Assembly (NCBI RefSeq): GCF_030503635.1
Contig: NZ_CP129965.1
Span: 1,860,001 to 1,924,000, forward strand
Reading direction: 5' to 3'
Origin: Corynebacterium sp. P3-F1
GTDB taxonomy: Bacteria > Actinomycetota > Actinomycetes > Mycobacteriales > Mycobacteriaceae
DNA length: 64,000 nucleotides
Under the pieces are notes generated by a model. The model did no database searches. It was given only the letters and a program-made list of their open reading frames with translations, and had not been told where the DNA came from. Below are positions 46,635 through 54,570 of this stretch, piece after piece; the first letter of the stretch is position 1, and each line of letters opens with the position of its first letter. The position numbers and the translations under genes are program-made.

Positions 46635-48137
46635 TCAAAGAACCGACGGAGCTGGTTGAACTTGCGCGCTGTCGGGGCGGGCTTTGGAGTGGTCGGAAGT
46701 GGAACCGAGCGGCAGGCAGTCCGCCAACTCGCCGATGGTGTAGAAAAACGAGTCATCTGCCACGGGCATGCATCCCGCGTGGAACGGGGTTTCTGCCTCG
46801 TTGTAAAGCATGCGAACGAGGGTGACACCCGTGTCATTCTGAAACGCGTCCCACTGGATGTTCGCGGCCATCGGCGTAACCTTGTCGCCGCGCCAAGTGG
46901 AATTGTCGTAAGACATGACCTCGTCGGCTGGCACACCTTTCTCGGAACCAGGCAGCTTAAGCAAGGCGGCGAGCGGGGCGATGGTCTCGGCGTGGCCGAA
47001 CCGGTACTCGGCTGCGATGTTGCCGCCGGCGGCGCGATCCTGGACCCCCTTAATCATATGATTGAGGAGGGGTTCGTAGATGTCGTAGGACACCGATTGT
47101 CCTTCGATACCCGGGCCGCTTTCGTAGAATTTCTCTACGTCGAGTAAGTAAGCGAGCTGTCGACCGTCCTCATCATCTATGAACTGGTCGAAGATCCACC
47201 CTTCGGCCGGTTTAGCGGGCTCGTTCTCCATCGCGGGGGAGATGATGTACAGGTTGTAGAACTGAAGTGCCGCGTCGGTGGTGCCTTTTACTTCCTTACC
47301 GCTGGTGCCAACAAACTTCAGAGTCCCGTTGTCGAGGTCGTCGATGAACTTCTGGTCGAAGATCTTGGTGAGCAGGTGAGTCGCCGCCTGCTGGGATGCC
47401 TCGGAATTCTTGGCTTTGTTCACCTTTTCGTCGAGGGTGTCGCTCTCGGTCCACTCGGAGTACGCCGCGTAACGCGGAGAATTCTCGTCGGAGTGGGCGT
47501 GCAGCAGGTCGAATCGGTCCTCGACGTTGACGGTGTTGTTTGTGATGCCGTCGGCTAGATTGTCAGACAGCTCTGGAACAGCCGAGAGCAACCCCTGCCC
47601 GAAAAGCTCTCCGGATTCCTTCGCGCGGTCCGCGCCGGAGGACATGAACTTCACCTGGTCGGTTTCGCTCTGAGACACCGATTCCAAAAATGTCAGGTTG
47701 CGGGCCGCATTGCGGCTGCCGATACCGCGCAATTCGTTGCGGCCGAACGTGGTCAGATTGCCGTAGCCGCCTTCCCCCGGACCGGTGAGCTGTTCGTTTG
47801 CGCGAGACATCGCCTCCACCTGAGGGATTAACTTCTCGCCGAGCGGGGTCAACTCTCCACGCTCTTTTGCGGAGGTGAGCATCTGGCCGGCGAGGTCGTC
47901 ATATTTGAAACCGGACAAGCCGCGGGAACCGTGACGGCCCACGGAGGCGGTGTAAATCTGGTGGAAACCAGCGGGAGGTTGGCTGTAGGAGGAGATGGGG
48001 GCGGCGGGGGAATATGGCTGTTTGGTGGAATAGTAGGTCGCTGCCTCAGCAGCACCAGCAGGAACGAGTGTCGCTGCAGTGGCTGCGACAGTGGCGAGGG
48101 CGATGGCGCGACGGGCTAGTGCTGGGGAGCGTGGCAC
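46635..48137 (-). CDS. secreted histidine acid phosphatase (branch 2, phytase/MINPP-like)
   Basis: 500 residues with a signal peptide (ARRAIALATVAATAATLVPAG-AAEA). The RHGxR catalytic motif is SVGRHGSRG (about residues 66-74) and the HAE proton-donor motif is YRFGHAETIAPLAALL (about 377-392). The spacing and the KFMSSGADRAKESGELF block fit branch 2 histidine phosphatases that release phosphate from phytate or other esters. Two Cys residues near the end (AGCMPVADD; ELADCLPLG) may pair. The last residues look like a frameshifted anchor (see the adjacent entry), so the product may be released instead of membrane-held. Confidence 0.85.
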   Translation of the reverse strand: MPRSPALARRAIALATVAATAATLVPAGAAEAATYYSTKQPYSPAAPISSYSQPPAGFHQIYTASVGRHGSRGLSGFKYDDLAGQMLTSAKERGELTPLGEKLIPQVEAMSRANEQLTGPGEGGYGNLTTFGRNELRGIGSRNAARNLTFLESVSQSETDQVKFMSSGADRAKESGELFGQGLLSAVPELSDNLADGITNNTVNVEDRFDLLHAHSDENSPRYAAYSEWTESDTLDEKVNKAKNSEASQQAATHLLTKIFDQKFIDDLDNGTLKFVGTSGKEVKGTTDAALQFYNLYIISPAMENEPAKPAEGWIFDQFIDDEDGRQLAYLLDVEKFYESGPGIEGQSVSYDIYEPLLNHMIKGVQDRAAGGNIAAEYRFGHAETIAPLAALLKLPGSEKGVPADEVMSYDNSTWRGDKVTPMAANIQWDAFQNDTGVTLVRMLYNEAETPFHAGCMPVADDSFFYTIGELADCLPLGSTSDHSKARPDSAQVQPAPSVL

Positions 48138-48272
48138 GGGGAACTCCTTAGTGGAAACGGGGGAAACAACAGGAATTACAGCTTAAATGCCCCTGGTAAA
48201 AAGCTGGTTACATCGATGTGAACGTCCGCGACTGGTTGTGTTTGTAAGGCGGTAGGAAAGAGAGAGCTTTGG

Positions 48273-48414
48273 GTGTGCACCAACTTCGGCGATCTCAGCA
48301 CCTCTCAAGAGTTGTTCCCGACAATCTCGGGGGGCTCCCCAGATTATCGACGCTCGGATCGAGGACACGACCGAGTGGGAGGAAATAGCAAGAAGAAATC
48401 GCTACTTCGGGTAG
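48273..48414 (+). pseudogene. decayed 3' half of an ABM-fold gene
   Basis: The plus strand reads CTNFGDLSTSQELFPTISGG, then after a one-base shift QIIDARIEDTTEWEEIARRN, compared with HFKAAQELFPQILEETPEII and NTLIEGKTEWDEMAEF in the intact gene at 45197-45520. The 5' half is missing. It overlaps the 3' end of mpg. The rest of 48138-48401 is upstream region of the phosphatase gene. GATTATCGACG inside it is a one-mismatch form of the dispersed word. Confidence 0.8.
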
Positions 48415-48968
48415 CCGCGGGGCGTACTGACCGTTTTGTTGCGGGGGATCCAGAAACGGTAGGGTGCGCCCGCGTTCTTGCTGATTCCGATGCGCGGGCC
48501 AGCAACCCATTCGGGTTCCTCGGTGCGCATTGTGAGCTGGACGGGTGTGCCGTTGTCGTCCAAGGACAGCCCGAGGGCGCGCCCGAGATTTCCAGGTCCG
48601 CGGGCGAGGTTTTCGTAAGGAATTGGGGCGCGGTCTTTCACTTGACGACGGCTGCGGGCGAGCTGCTCTCCCTCAACGATCTCCCCGCCGCGCATGAGGC
48701 ACCCCTGGCCGGTGCCCTCCGGCGCACAGACGATGTTGCCGTTCAAGTGGATGCCATAGGACAGGTAAACGTAGAAGCGGCCGGGCGGGCCGAACATGGT
48801 GGCGTTGCGCTTGGTCCGGCCCCGGTACGTGTGGGCGGCGGCGTCTTCGGCACCGAGGTAGGCCTCGACTTCTGTCAGTCGGACGGTCACGCCGTTGTGG
48901 CTGACGTAGCAGCCGAGCAACTGCGGTGCGACGACGTTGGCGGGGGCGGTGAAATCTATCCCAGCCAT
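48402..48968 (-). CDS. mpg: 3-methyladenine DNA glycosylase (AAG/MPG family)
   Basis: 188 residues. LTEVEAYLGAEDAAAHTYRG contains the catalytic Glu in the canonical E-A-Y context, then RNATMFGPPGRFYVYLSYGIHLNGNIVC and LARGPGNLGRALGLS and GPRIGISKNAGAPYRFW. It removes alkylated purines, and hypoxanthine in relatives. Start ATG 48968 overlaps the HAD stop by 13 bp, so the two are co-translated. Slightly short but complete at both ends. Confidence 0.93.
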   Translation of the reverse strand: MAGIDFTAPANVVAPQLLGCYVSHNGVTVRLTEVEAYLGAEDAAAHTYRGRTKRNATMFGPPGRFYVYLSYGIHLNGNIVCAPEGTGQGCLMRGGEIVEGEQLARSRRQVKDRAPIPYENLARGPGNLGRALGLSLDDNGTPVQLTMRTEEPEWVAGPRIGISKNAGAPYRFWIPRNKTVSTPRGYPK

Positions 48969-49756
48969 GCCTGCAGCTGCCTGATCGCGCCGTGATCGGC
49001 ATTGGAAGCGGCGACAATGTCCGCGATATCTTTGAGTTTCTCGTGGCCGTTCTCCATCGCCACGGCGGTTCCAGCGGCGGCGAGCATCTCGTAGTCGTTG
49101 AGGTAGTCGCCGATCGCTGCGGTGTCGGTGATGTCGACATCGAGGGTTTCGGCAAGGGCTTTCAGGGCGAAGCCCTTGTTCGTCTGCGGCGACATGATGT
49201 CGACCCAGTGCTCGCCGCTGACAGCGATGTTCTGGCCATCCGCGGCCTGCGCGATGGGGAGGCCGTCGCGCTCCGCATCGGATTCGATGAAGAGGGCGAC
49301 CTTAATGGTTGGGTCATCGCTGGACTCGGCGGCGTCACGGAGGGAGGAAACTGGACGGCGGGAGTGGTAGTACTTCGCAGTCTCTTTCGCGACCGATTCC
49401 GGCATGTCCTCGTTCACGAACGCGAATTCCGGCTTGCACACCACCGGATGCACGGGGGCGTCGGAATTCTCGGCAGCGCGCAGGACCTCTGCGACCGCGT
49501 TTTCGTCCATCGGTTTGGCGGAGACGATTTCGCCCTTGTGCCACACCACACCGCCGTTTTCGGCGATGAAGGTCTGGATGTCTCTTCCCTCGAACATGTC
49601 CTGGAGTGTGGCCAGCTGCCGGCCTGATGCCGGTGCGATCACCATGCCCTTCTTCTGAGCATCTTCCAGCACCGCCCAGAACTCGTCCGGGATGTTCCCT
49701 TCCGGATCGACGAGGGTTCCGTCCATGTCCAGGGCGACGATTCGGGGGAAAGTCAT
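48956..49756 (-). CDS. Cof-type HAD-family sugar-phosphate phosphatase
   Basis: 266 residues from the ATG at 49756. Motif I DMDGTLVDPEG (nucleophile Asp), motif II region VIAPASGRQLATLQDM, motif III Lys in MSPQTNKGFALKALAE and motif IV IGDYLNDYEMLAAAGTAVAMENGHEKLK, the full Cof/YbhA pattern. Usual substrates are sugar phosphates. It overlaps mpg downstream and is divergent from the HIBCH-like gene (34 bp between starts). Confidence 0.92.
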   Translation of the reverse strand: MTFPRIVALDMDGTLVDPEGNIPDEFWAVLEDAQKKGMVIAPASGRQLATLQDMFEGRDIQTFIAENGGVVWHKGEIVSAKPMDENAVAEVLRAAENSDAPVHPVVCKPEFAFVNEDMPESVAKETAKYYHSRRPVSSLRDAAESSDDPTIKVALFIESDAERDGLPIAQAADGQNIAVSGEHWVDIMSPQTNKGFALKALAETLDVDITDTAAIGDYLNDYEMLAAAGTAVAMENGHEKLKDIADIVAASNADHGAIRQLQAWLG

Positions 49757-49790
49757 AGAAGTCCTTTGCCTGCTGTGGAACACTGGCTTC

Positions 49791-50789
49791 ATGGCGGAAA
49801 CTACCACTGGACCAGTACATATTGCCGTGCAGCAGTCTACCGGAGTGATCACCCTGGATCGGCCGGAGGCCTTGAACTCCATCAGCCCGGAGATCCTCTT
49901 TCCCGTGATCGACGCGCTGGAAGAATGGAGGGAGGACGACCGTGTGGAACGTGTCGTGGTCACCTCGTCCGGGAAGCACTTCTGCGCCGGCGGCGACGTG
50001 CGCTGGGCGCGCGAAATGGAAATGGCTGGGCGGGGAGAGGAAGCCGACGACTTCTTCTCGAGGGAATACGAGATGAATTTGATGATCTCCCAGTACCCGA
50101 AGCCGTATATCTCGTTGATTTCCGGGGTGGTGATGGGAGGCGGGCTCGGCTTGTCCGCTCACGGAAGCCACGTGGTGGTCACTCCCAACGCCACCGCATC
50201 CATGCCCGAGATGAACATCGGGTTCTTCACTGATGTGGGCATGAGCCACCGCCTGCAGAACCTGCCGAAGCACCCCTCGCTGGATCTAGGGATGTTCCTC
50301 GCGCTGACGGGGTACCGGTTGAATGCGGACGACATGATGGCCACGGGATTGGCAACCCATCTCGTCGAATCGCTCGAGGGTCTGGAAGAAAAAATCATTG
50401 CAGAAGGTCCGGGTGTCCTCGACGAGCTGGCGGTTGAACCGGGTCCGTCAGAGCTGGAGAAGCTCTACCCGCTGATCGAAGGAGCATTCAGAGGCCCCTG
50501 GTCCGAGATAAAGAGCAAGATCGATGCGGATCCGGCCCTGGCGGAGGTCGTGCAGCCGTTGATCGCTCACGCGTCGCCGTCGTCGCTGGTGGCCACATCG
50601 GAGTTGATGCTGTCCAATTCCCGACACGACCTGGCCGGGAGCCTGGACAATGAGCGCCGCTTCGCTCAATTTCTATTGCGCGAACCAGATTTCCGTGAAG
50701 GCGTGCGTGCCGTGCTGGTGGACAAGACCAAGGATGCGGAGTTCCAACCGGAGCCTGAGCCGGAGAAATACCGCGACGTACTAAACTAA
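49791..50789 (+). CDS. enoyl-CoA hydratase/isomerase family, 3-hydroxyisobutyryl-CoA hydrolase-like
   Basis: 332 residues, crotonase fold. ITLDRPEALNSISPEI at the start, SGKHFCAGGDVRWA (oxyanion loop), SGVVMGGGLGLSAHGSHVVV, then MPEMNIGFFTDVGMSHRLQNLP, in which MPE and the D of FTDVG match HIBCH. The length and an extended C-terminal domain (FREGVRAVLVDKTKDAEFQP) also fit HIBCH and not short hydratases. This enzyme acts in valine breakdown. No other valine-pathway genes are near. It precedes gapB by 38 bp. Confidence 0.82.
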   Translation: MAETTTGPVHIAVQQSTGVITLDRPEALNSISPEILFPVIDALEEWREDDRVERVVVTSSGKHFCAGGDVRWAREMEMAGRGEEADDFFSREYEMNLMISQYPKPYISLISGVVMGGGLGLSAHGSHVVVTPNATASMPEMNIGFFTDVGMSHRLQNLPKHPSLDLGMFLALTGYRLNADDMMATGLATHLVESLEGLEEKIIAEGPGVLDELAVEPGPSELEKLYPLIEGAFRGPWSEIKSKIDADPALAEVVQPLIAHASPSSLVATSELMLSNSRHDLAGSLDNERRFAQFLLREPDFREGVRAVLVDKTKDAEFQPEPEPEKYRDVLN

Positions 50790-50827
50790 GGGCCGTTTGA
50801 GCAACGCGACATGTGAAAGGACGCGGC

Positions 50828-52312
50828 GTGAACGCTGAGAGCCCGGTCAACCCGAACCCGCACGACAACCCGATGGACGACTGGAACCACAAGATTCATC
50901 TGGCTCAGGAGATGCTGCCGCTGATCAGCCAGCTCCACCGGGAGAACAACGTGGTCACCTCGATCTACGGGCGTCTGCTGGTGGGGATGACGGACATTGA
51001 GATCATCAAGGCGCACCGATACGCCCGCCGGGTGGTGGCCCGCGAGCTTCCGCTGGATGCCACGCTGCCGATCCTGCGCGAGCTGACCACGATGAACCTG
51101 GGCACTGCCTCCATCGATCTCGGCCGTTTGGCCAAGAACTATTCCCGTACCGAGGGCACGGAGCTGCGTTCCTTCCTTGAGGAGGAGCTCGCAGAGGTTA
51201 TCGGCGCAGACTGCCACCGCGTCCCGCGTGATGTGGTCCTGTACGGTTTCGGCCGCATTGGCCGCCTGCTCGCCCGCATTCTCATCGCCCGCGAGGCCCA
51301 GTACGGCGGTGTCCGGCTGCGTGCTGTCGTGGTGCGCAAGAAGGGCGACGACGACGTGATCAAGCGCGCCTCCCTGCTGCGACGCGACTCGGTGCACGGG
51401 GCGTTCAACGGCACGATCACCGTGGATGAGGAAAACGAGATCATTTGGGCGAACGGCACCCCGATCCAGATGATCTACTCGGACGATCCTGCGGCAATCG
51501 ACTACACCGCCTACGGCATCAACGACGCGATCGTGGTGGACAACACCGGCCGCTGGCGCGATCGCGCAGGCCTGTCCCAGCACCTGCAGTCCAAGGGTGT
51601 CTCACGCGCACTGTTGACCGCGCCGGGCAAGGGCGATGTGAAGAACATCGTTTACGGCATCAACCACGACACGATCGACGATTCTGAGCAGGATCGCGTT
51701 CTGTCCGCCGCATCGTGCACGACAAATGCCATCACTCCGGTGCTCAAGGTCGTCGGTGACCGTTGGGGAGTGAAGCACGGCCACGTGGAGACTGTCCACT
51801 CGTACACCAACGACCAGAACTTGGCCGACAACTTCCACAAGGGTCCGCGCCGCGGTCGCGCTGCTGGCCTGAACATGGTGCTCACGGAGACCGGTGCGGC
51901 GAAGGCCGTGTCCAAGGCGCTGCCGGAGTTCGAAGGCAAGCTCACGGGTAACGCCATCCGCGTCCCCACCCCGGATGTGTCCATGGCTGTGCTCAACTTG
52001 GACTTGGAGAACGAGGTCGAGCGCGAGGCCGTGAATAACTACCTGCGCCGCGTGTCCACGGACTCGGATCTGCGCCAGCAGATCGACTACATTCAGTCCC
52101 CGGACATCGTGTCCACCGACTTTGTGGGCACCACCCACGCCGGCATCGTCGACGGCCTGGCCACTATTGCCACCGGCAACCACCTCGTGCTCTATGTCTG
52201 GTACGACAACGAGTTCGGGTACTCCAACCAGGTGATCCGCATCGTCGAGGAGATCGCCGGTGTTCGTCCGAGGATCCTGCCGGTGCGCAAGGCCCCGCAG
52301 GACATCCGCTAA
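50828..52312 (+). CDS. gapB: glyceraldehyde-3-phosphate dehydrogenase GapB
   Basis: 494 residues from the GTG at 50828 (AAAGGA six bases before); an earlier in-frame GTG at 50813 lacks a site. An N-terminal extension of about 130 residues (NPHDNPMDDWNHKIHLAQEM and onward) precedes the Rossmann domain VVLYGFGRIGRLLARIL. The catalytic Cys is in SAASCTTNAITPVLKV; SYTNDQNLADNFHKGPRRGR and WYDNEFGYSNQVIRI follow. The extended form is the corynebacterial GapB, active mainly in the gluconeogenic direction. It forms a likely operon with manA, 13 bp downstream. Confidence 0.95.
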   Translation: MNAESPVNPNPHDNPMDDWNHKIHLAQEMLPLISQLHRENNVVTSIYGRLLVGMTDIEIIKAHRYARRVVARELPLDATLPILRELTTMNLGTASIDLGRLAKNYSRTEGTELRSFLEEELAEVIGADCHRVPRDVVLYGFGRIGRLLARILIAREAQYGGVRLRAVVVRKKGDDDVIKRASLLRRDSVHGAFNGTITVDEENEIIWANGTPIQMIYSDDPAAIDYTAYGINDAIVVDNTGRWRDRAGLSQHLQSKGVSRALLTAPGKGDVKNIVYGINHDTIDDSEQDRVLSAASCTTNAITPVLKVVGDRWGVKHGHVETVHSYTNDQNLADNFHKGPRRGRAAGLNMVLTETGAAKAVSKALPEFEGKLTGNAIRVPTPDVSMAVLNLDLENEVEREAVNNYLRRVSTDSDLRQQIDYIQSPDIVSTDFVGTTHAGIVDGLATIATGNHLVLYVWYDNEFGYSNQVIRIVEEIAGVRPRILPVRKAPQDIR

Positions 52313-52325
52313 CAAAGGGGATTCG

Positions 52326-53450
52326 ATGCTCAAGCTCACGGGCAAGGTCCAGAATTACGCGTGGGGAGACACCTTCAGCATCTCTGGGCTGCAGGGGCAC
52401 ATGCCGACCGGTCAGCCGGAGGCGGAGGTGTGGTTCGGGGCGCACCCGAGTGCGCCTTCGCTCACCGATGAGGGCCCGCTCGACGCAGTGATCGCGGCCG
52501 ATCCCGTGGGCGCATTGGGGTCGGAGGGGACGCTTCCGTTCCTCGTCAAACTGCTGGCTGCCGGCCAGCCATTGTCCATCCAGGCACACCCGTCCATCGA
52601 GCAAGCGGAAGCGGGTTTCGCACGGGAGGACGCGGCCGGGATTCCGCGGGATGCAGCGCAGCGGAATTACAAGGACGCCAACCACAAGCCTGAGATTCTC
52701 ATTGCGTTGACGCCGTTTCGAGCGATGGCGGGATTTCGTAATCTTGAGGAGACAGCGACGCTGCTCGACGAACTCGCTATACCGCAGCTTGAGCCAACGA
52801 GGGCATTGCTTATCGACGGCACTGTGCCCACCGATCAGCGCCTCCGGACCGTGTTGTCGGACTGGCTCGCTTTAGAGGAACCAGCACCGATCGTGGAAGC
52901 GGTGCTCAAGCGCGCGGCCGAACTGGACTCGGATGTGGCCCGCAACCTTGTCTACATTGGCGAAGCATTCCCCGGGGACGTGGGTGTGTTGGCGGCGCTG
53001 TTGCTCAACCACGTTGAGTTGGAGCCGGGGCAGGCTCTGTTCCTGCCAGCGGGCAACATGCACGCCTACCTCGAAGGATTCGGCGTCGAGGTGATGGCTA
53101 ATTCGGATAACGTGCTTCGCGGTGGTCTGACGGAGAAGCACATCGACGTCGACGAACTGAAAGACATCGTCGTCTTCGAGCCGATCGAGGACCCGGTGCT
53201 GGAACCGGTGATATCCGATGGCGGAAGGGCGAGGTCTTTTCCCGTGCCTGTCCCGGATTTCGCGGTGACTCGCTACACGGGGGATGGCTCGGCGATGTTT
53301 CAGGGACCGGCCATTGTCCTCGCGGTTGTCGGAGTAGTTCACCTAGGCGAGGGTCTGGTTCTCGGCCCCGGCGAAGCGGCATTCATCGCGGCGAAAGACG
53401 GCGACATTGAAGCGCGGTTCGACGCGTCCGATTTCTTCATCATTCGCTGA
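52326..53450 (+). CDS. manA: mannose-6-phosphate isomerase, class I
   Basis: 374 residues from the ATG at 52326 with AAAGGGG before it. LTGKVQNYAWGDTFSISGL and EVWFGAHPSAPS start the family; zinc ligands are in LSIQAHPS (QxH), NHKPEILIAL (Glu) and PAGNMHAYLEGFGVEVMANSD. It links fructose 6-phosphate to mannose metabolism, feeding GDP-mannose for Pmt and lipoglycans. It overlaps the convergent sqdX stop by 11 bp. The dispersed word is at 52808. Confidence 0.94.
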   Translation: MLKLTGKVQNYAWGDTFSISGLQGHMPTGQPEAEVWFGAHPSAPSLTDEGPLDAVIAADPVGALGSEGTLPFLVKLLAAGQPLSIQAHPSIEQAEAGFAREDAAGIPRDAAQRNYKDANHKPEILIALTPFRAMAGFRNLEETATLLDELAIPQLEPTRALLIDGTVPTDQRLRTVLSDWLALEEPAPIVEAVLKRAAELDSDVARNLVYIGEAFPGDVGVLAALLLNHVELEPGQALFLPAGNMHAYLEGFGVEVMANSDNVLRGGLTEKHIDVDELKDIVVFEPIEDPVLEPVISDGGRARSFPVPVPDFAVTRYTGDGSAMFQGPAIVLAVVGVVHLGEGLVLGPGEAAFIAAKDGDIEARFDASDFFIIR

Positions 53451-54570
53451 TGCAGTCTTCGTAATACCCGACAAGTCTCTCGGTAGCCGCGCGCCACGAC
53501 CAGCGTTCGGCTTCCTGGCGGGCGGAGAGGGACATGCGGCGGCGCTGTGCGGCGTCGATAAGCAGGCCCGCGAAAGCATCAGCCCACTCGTCTGCTTGCG
53601 CGCCTTTGTCCACGAGTAATCCGGTCTTATCATCCTCGATCACGAACGGGATGCCGCCGGCGCGGGCACCGACGACGGGCACACCAGAGGCGAAGGACTC
53701 GAGCGCGACAAGGCCCAGAGTTTCCGTCTGCGACGGGAATGCAAAGACGTCTGCCGACGCGAATGCCTGGGCGAGCGGTTCGCCGGACATGTAGCCGGTG
53801 AAGACGGTATAGGCGGGGTCGAATTCCTTTTTCATCTGCTCGAGCTGGGGGCCCGCGCCGACCATGGCCAAGCGGGCACCGGGGACCTTTTCGCGCAGGA
53901 GCGGCATGATGTCGCTAAGAATAGCGAGGTTCTTCTCGGCGCTGATGCGGCCGACGTAGACGAGAAGCGGGGCGTCGGGGTTGCCGCCGGTGAGTGTCTC
54001 GCGCATCGCGTCCGAGTAATTGTTCGGGTGATAGCTCACGGTGTCCACCGCTTTCGGCCAGACCGCGAGGTTGCGGAAGCCGTATTTCTCCGCAGTCTCC
54101 AGCATGGGGTCGGAGGTGACCAGGTTCATCTGGGCGCGGTTGTGGAATTCGCGGATGAGTGCGGTGGCGGGCTTTTTCACGGCACCGATCATGAGTGCTT
54201 CGGTGTAGGCGGGAACGTCGGTGTGGAAGGAGGCGAGCAGCGGTTTATTGTGCCGTTTGGCCAACAGCGCGCCGTAGCCGGCGAAAAACACCGGGTTGAC
54301 CGCATGGACGATGTCCGGATCGAATTCCTTCAACTTCCTGGCCACCGACGGGGTGGGCAGTCCCACCTTGATCTCAGGGTAGATGCGGTGCAGGGAAAAA
54401 CTGGGGGCGCGCACCACCGGGAAGCCGGCGTAGGTCTCAGGTGTGTCTCCGGTGGCGAAGATCATCACGTCGTGGCCCATCTCCGCCAGCTGGTCCATGG
54501 TGCGGATGATGCGCGTGACCACACCGTCGATTTTGGGGAGGAAGACTTCCGTGAAAATCGCGATCCGCAT
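53440..54570 (-). CDS. sqdX: GT4 glycosyltransferase, SqdX-like sulfoquinovosyltransferase
   Basis: 376 residues. The N-terminus FTEVFLPKIDGVVTRI and YPEIKVGLPTP, DIVHAVNPVFFAGYGALLAK and AVWPKAVDTVSYHP follow cyanobacterial/plant SqdX/SQD2, which transfer sulfoquinovose from UDP to diacylglycerol, more closely than mycobacterial MgtA. The C-terminal GT-B half has YVGRISAEKNL and SQTETLGLVALESFASGVPVV, with the E-x7-E nucleotide-sugar motif. Its ATG directly follows the stop of the sulfoquinovose synthase gene (TAGATG), so both are coupled. A mannosyltransferase role remains possible; the neighbour decides. Confidence 0.82.
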   Translation of the reverse strand: MRIAIFTEVFLPKIDGVVTRIIRTMDQLAEMGHDVMIFATGDTPETYAGFPVVRAPSFSLHRIYPEIKVGLPTPSVARKLKEFDPDIVHAVNPVFFAGYGALLAKRHNKPLLASFHTDVPAYTEALMIGAVKKPATALIREFHNRAQMNLVTSDPMLETAEKYGFRNLAVWPKAVDTVSYHPNNYSDAMRETLTGGNPDAPLLVYVGRISAEKNLAILSDIMPLLREKVPGARLAMVGAGPQLEQMKKEFDPAYTVFTGYMSGEPLAQAFASADVFAFPSQTETLGLVALESFASGVPVVGARAGGIPFVIEDDKTGLLVDKGAQADEWADAFAGLLIDAAQRRRMSLSARQEAERWSWRAATERLVGYYEDCISE

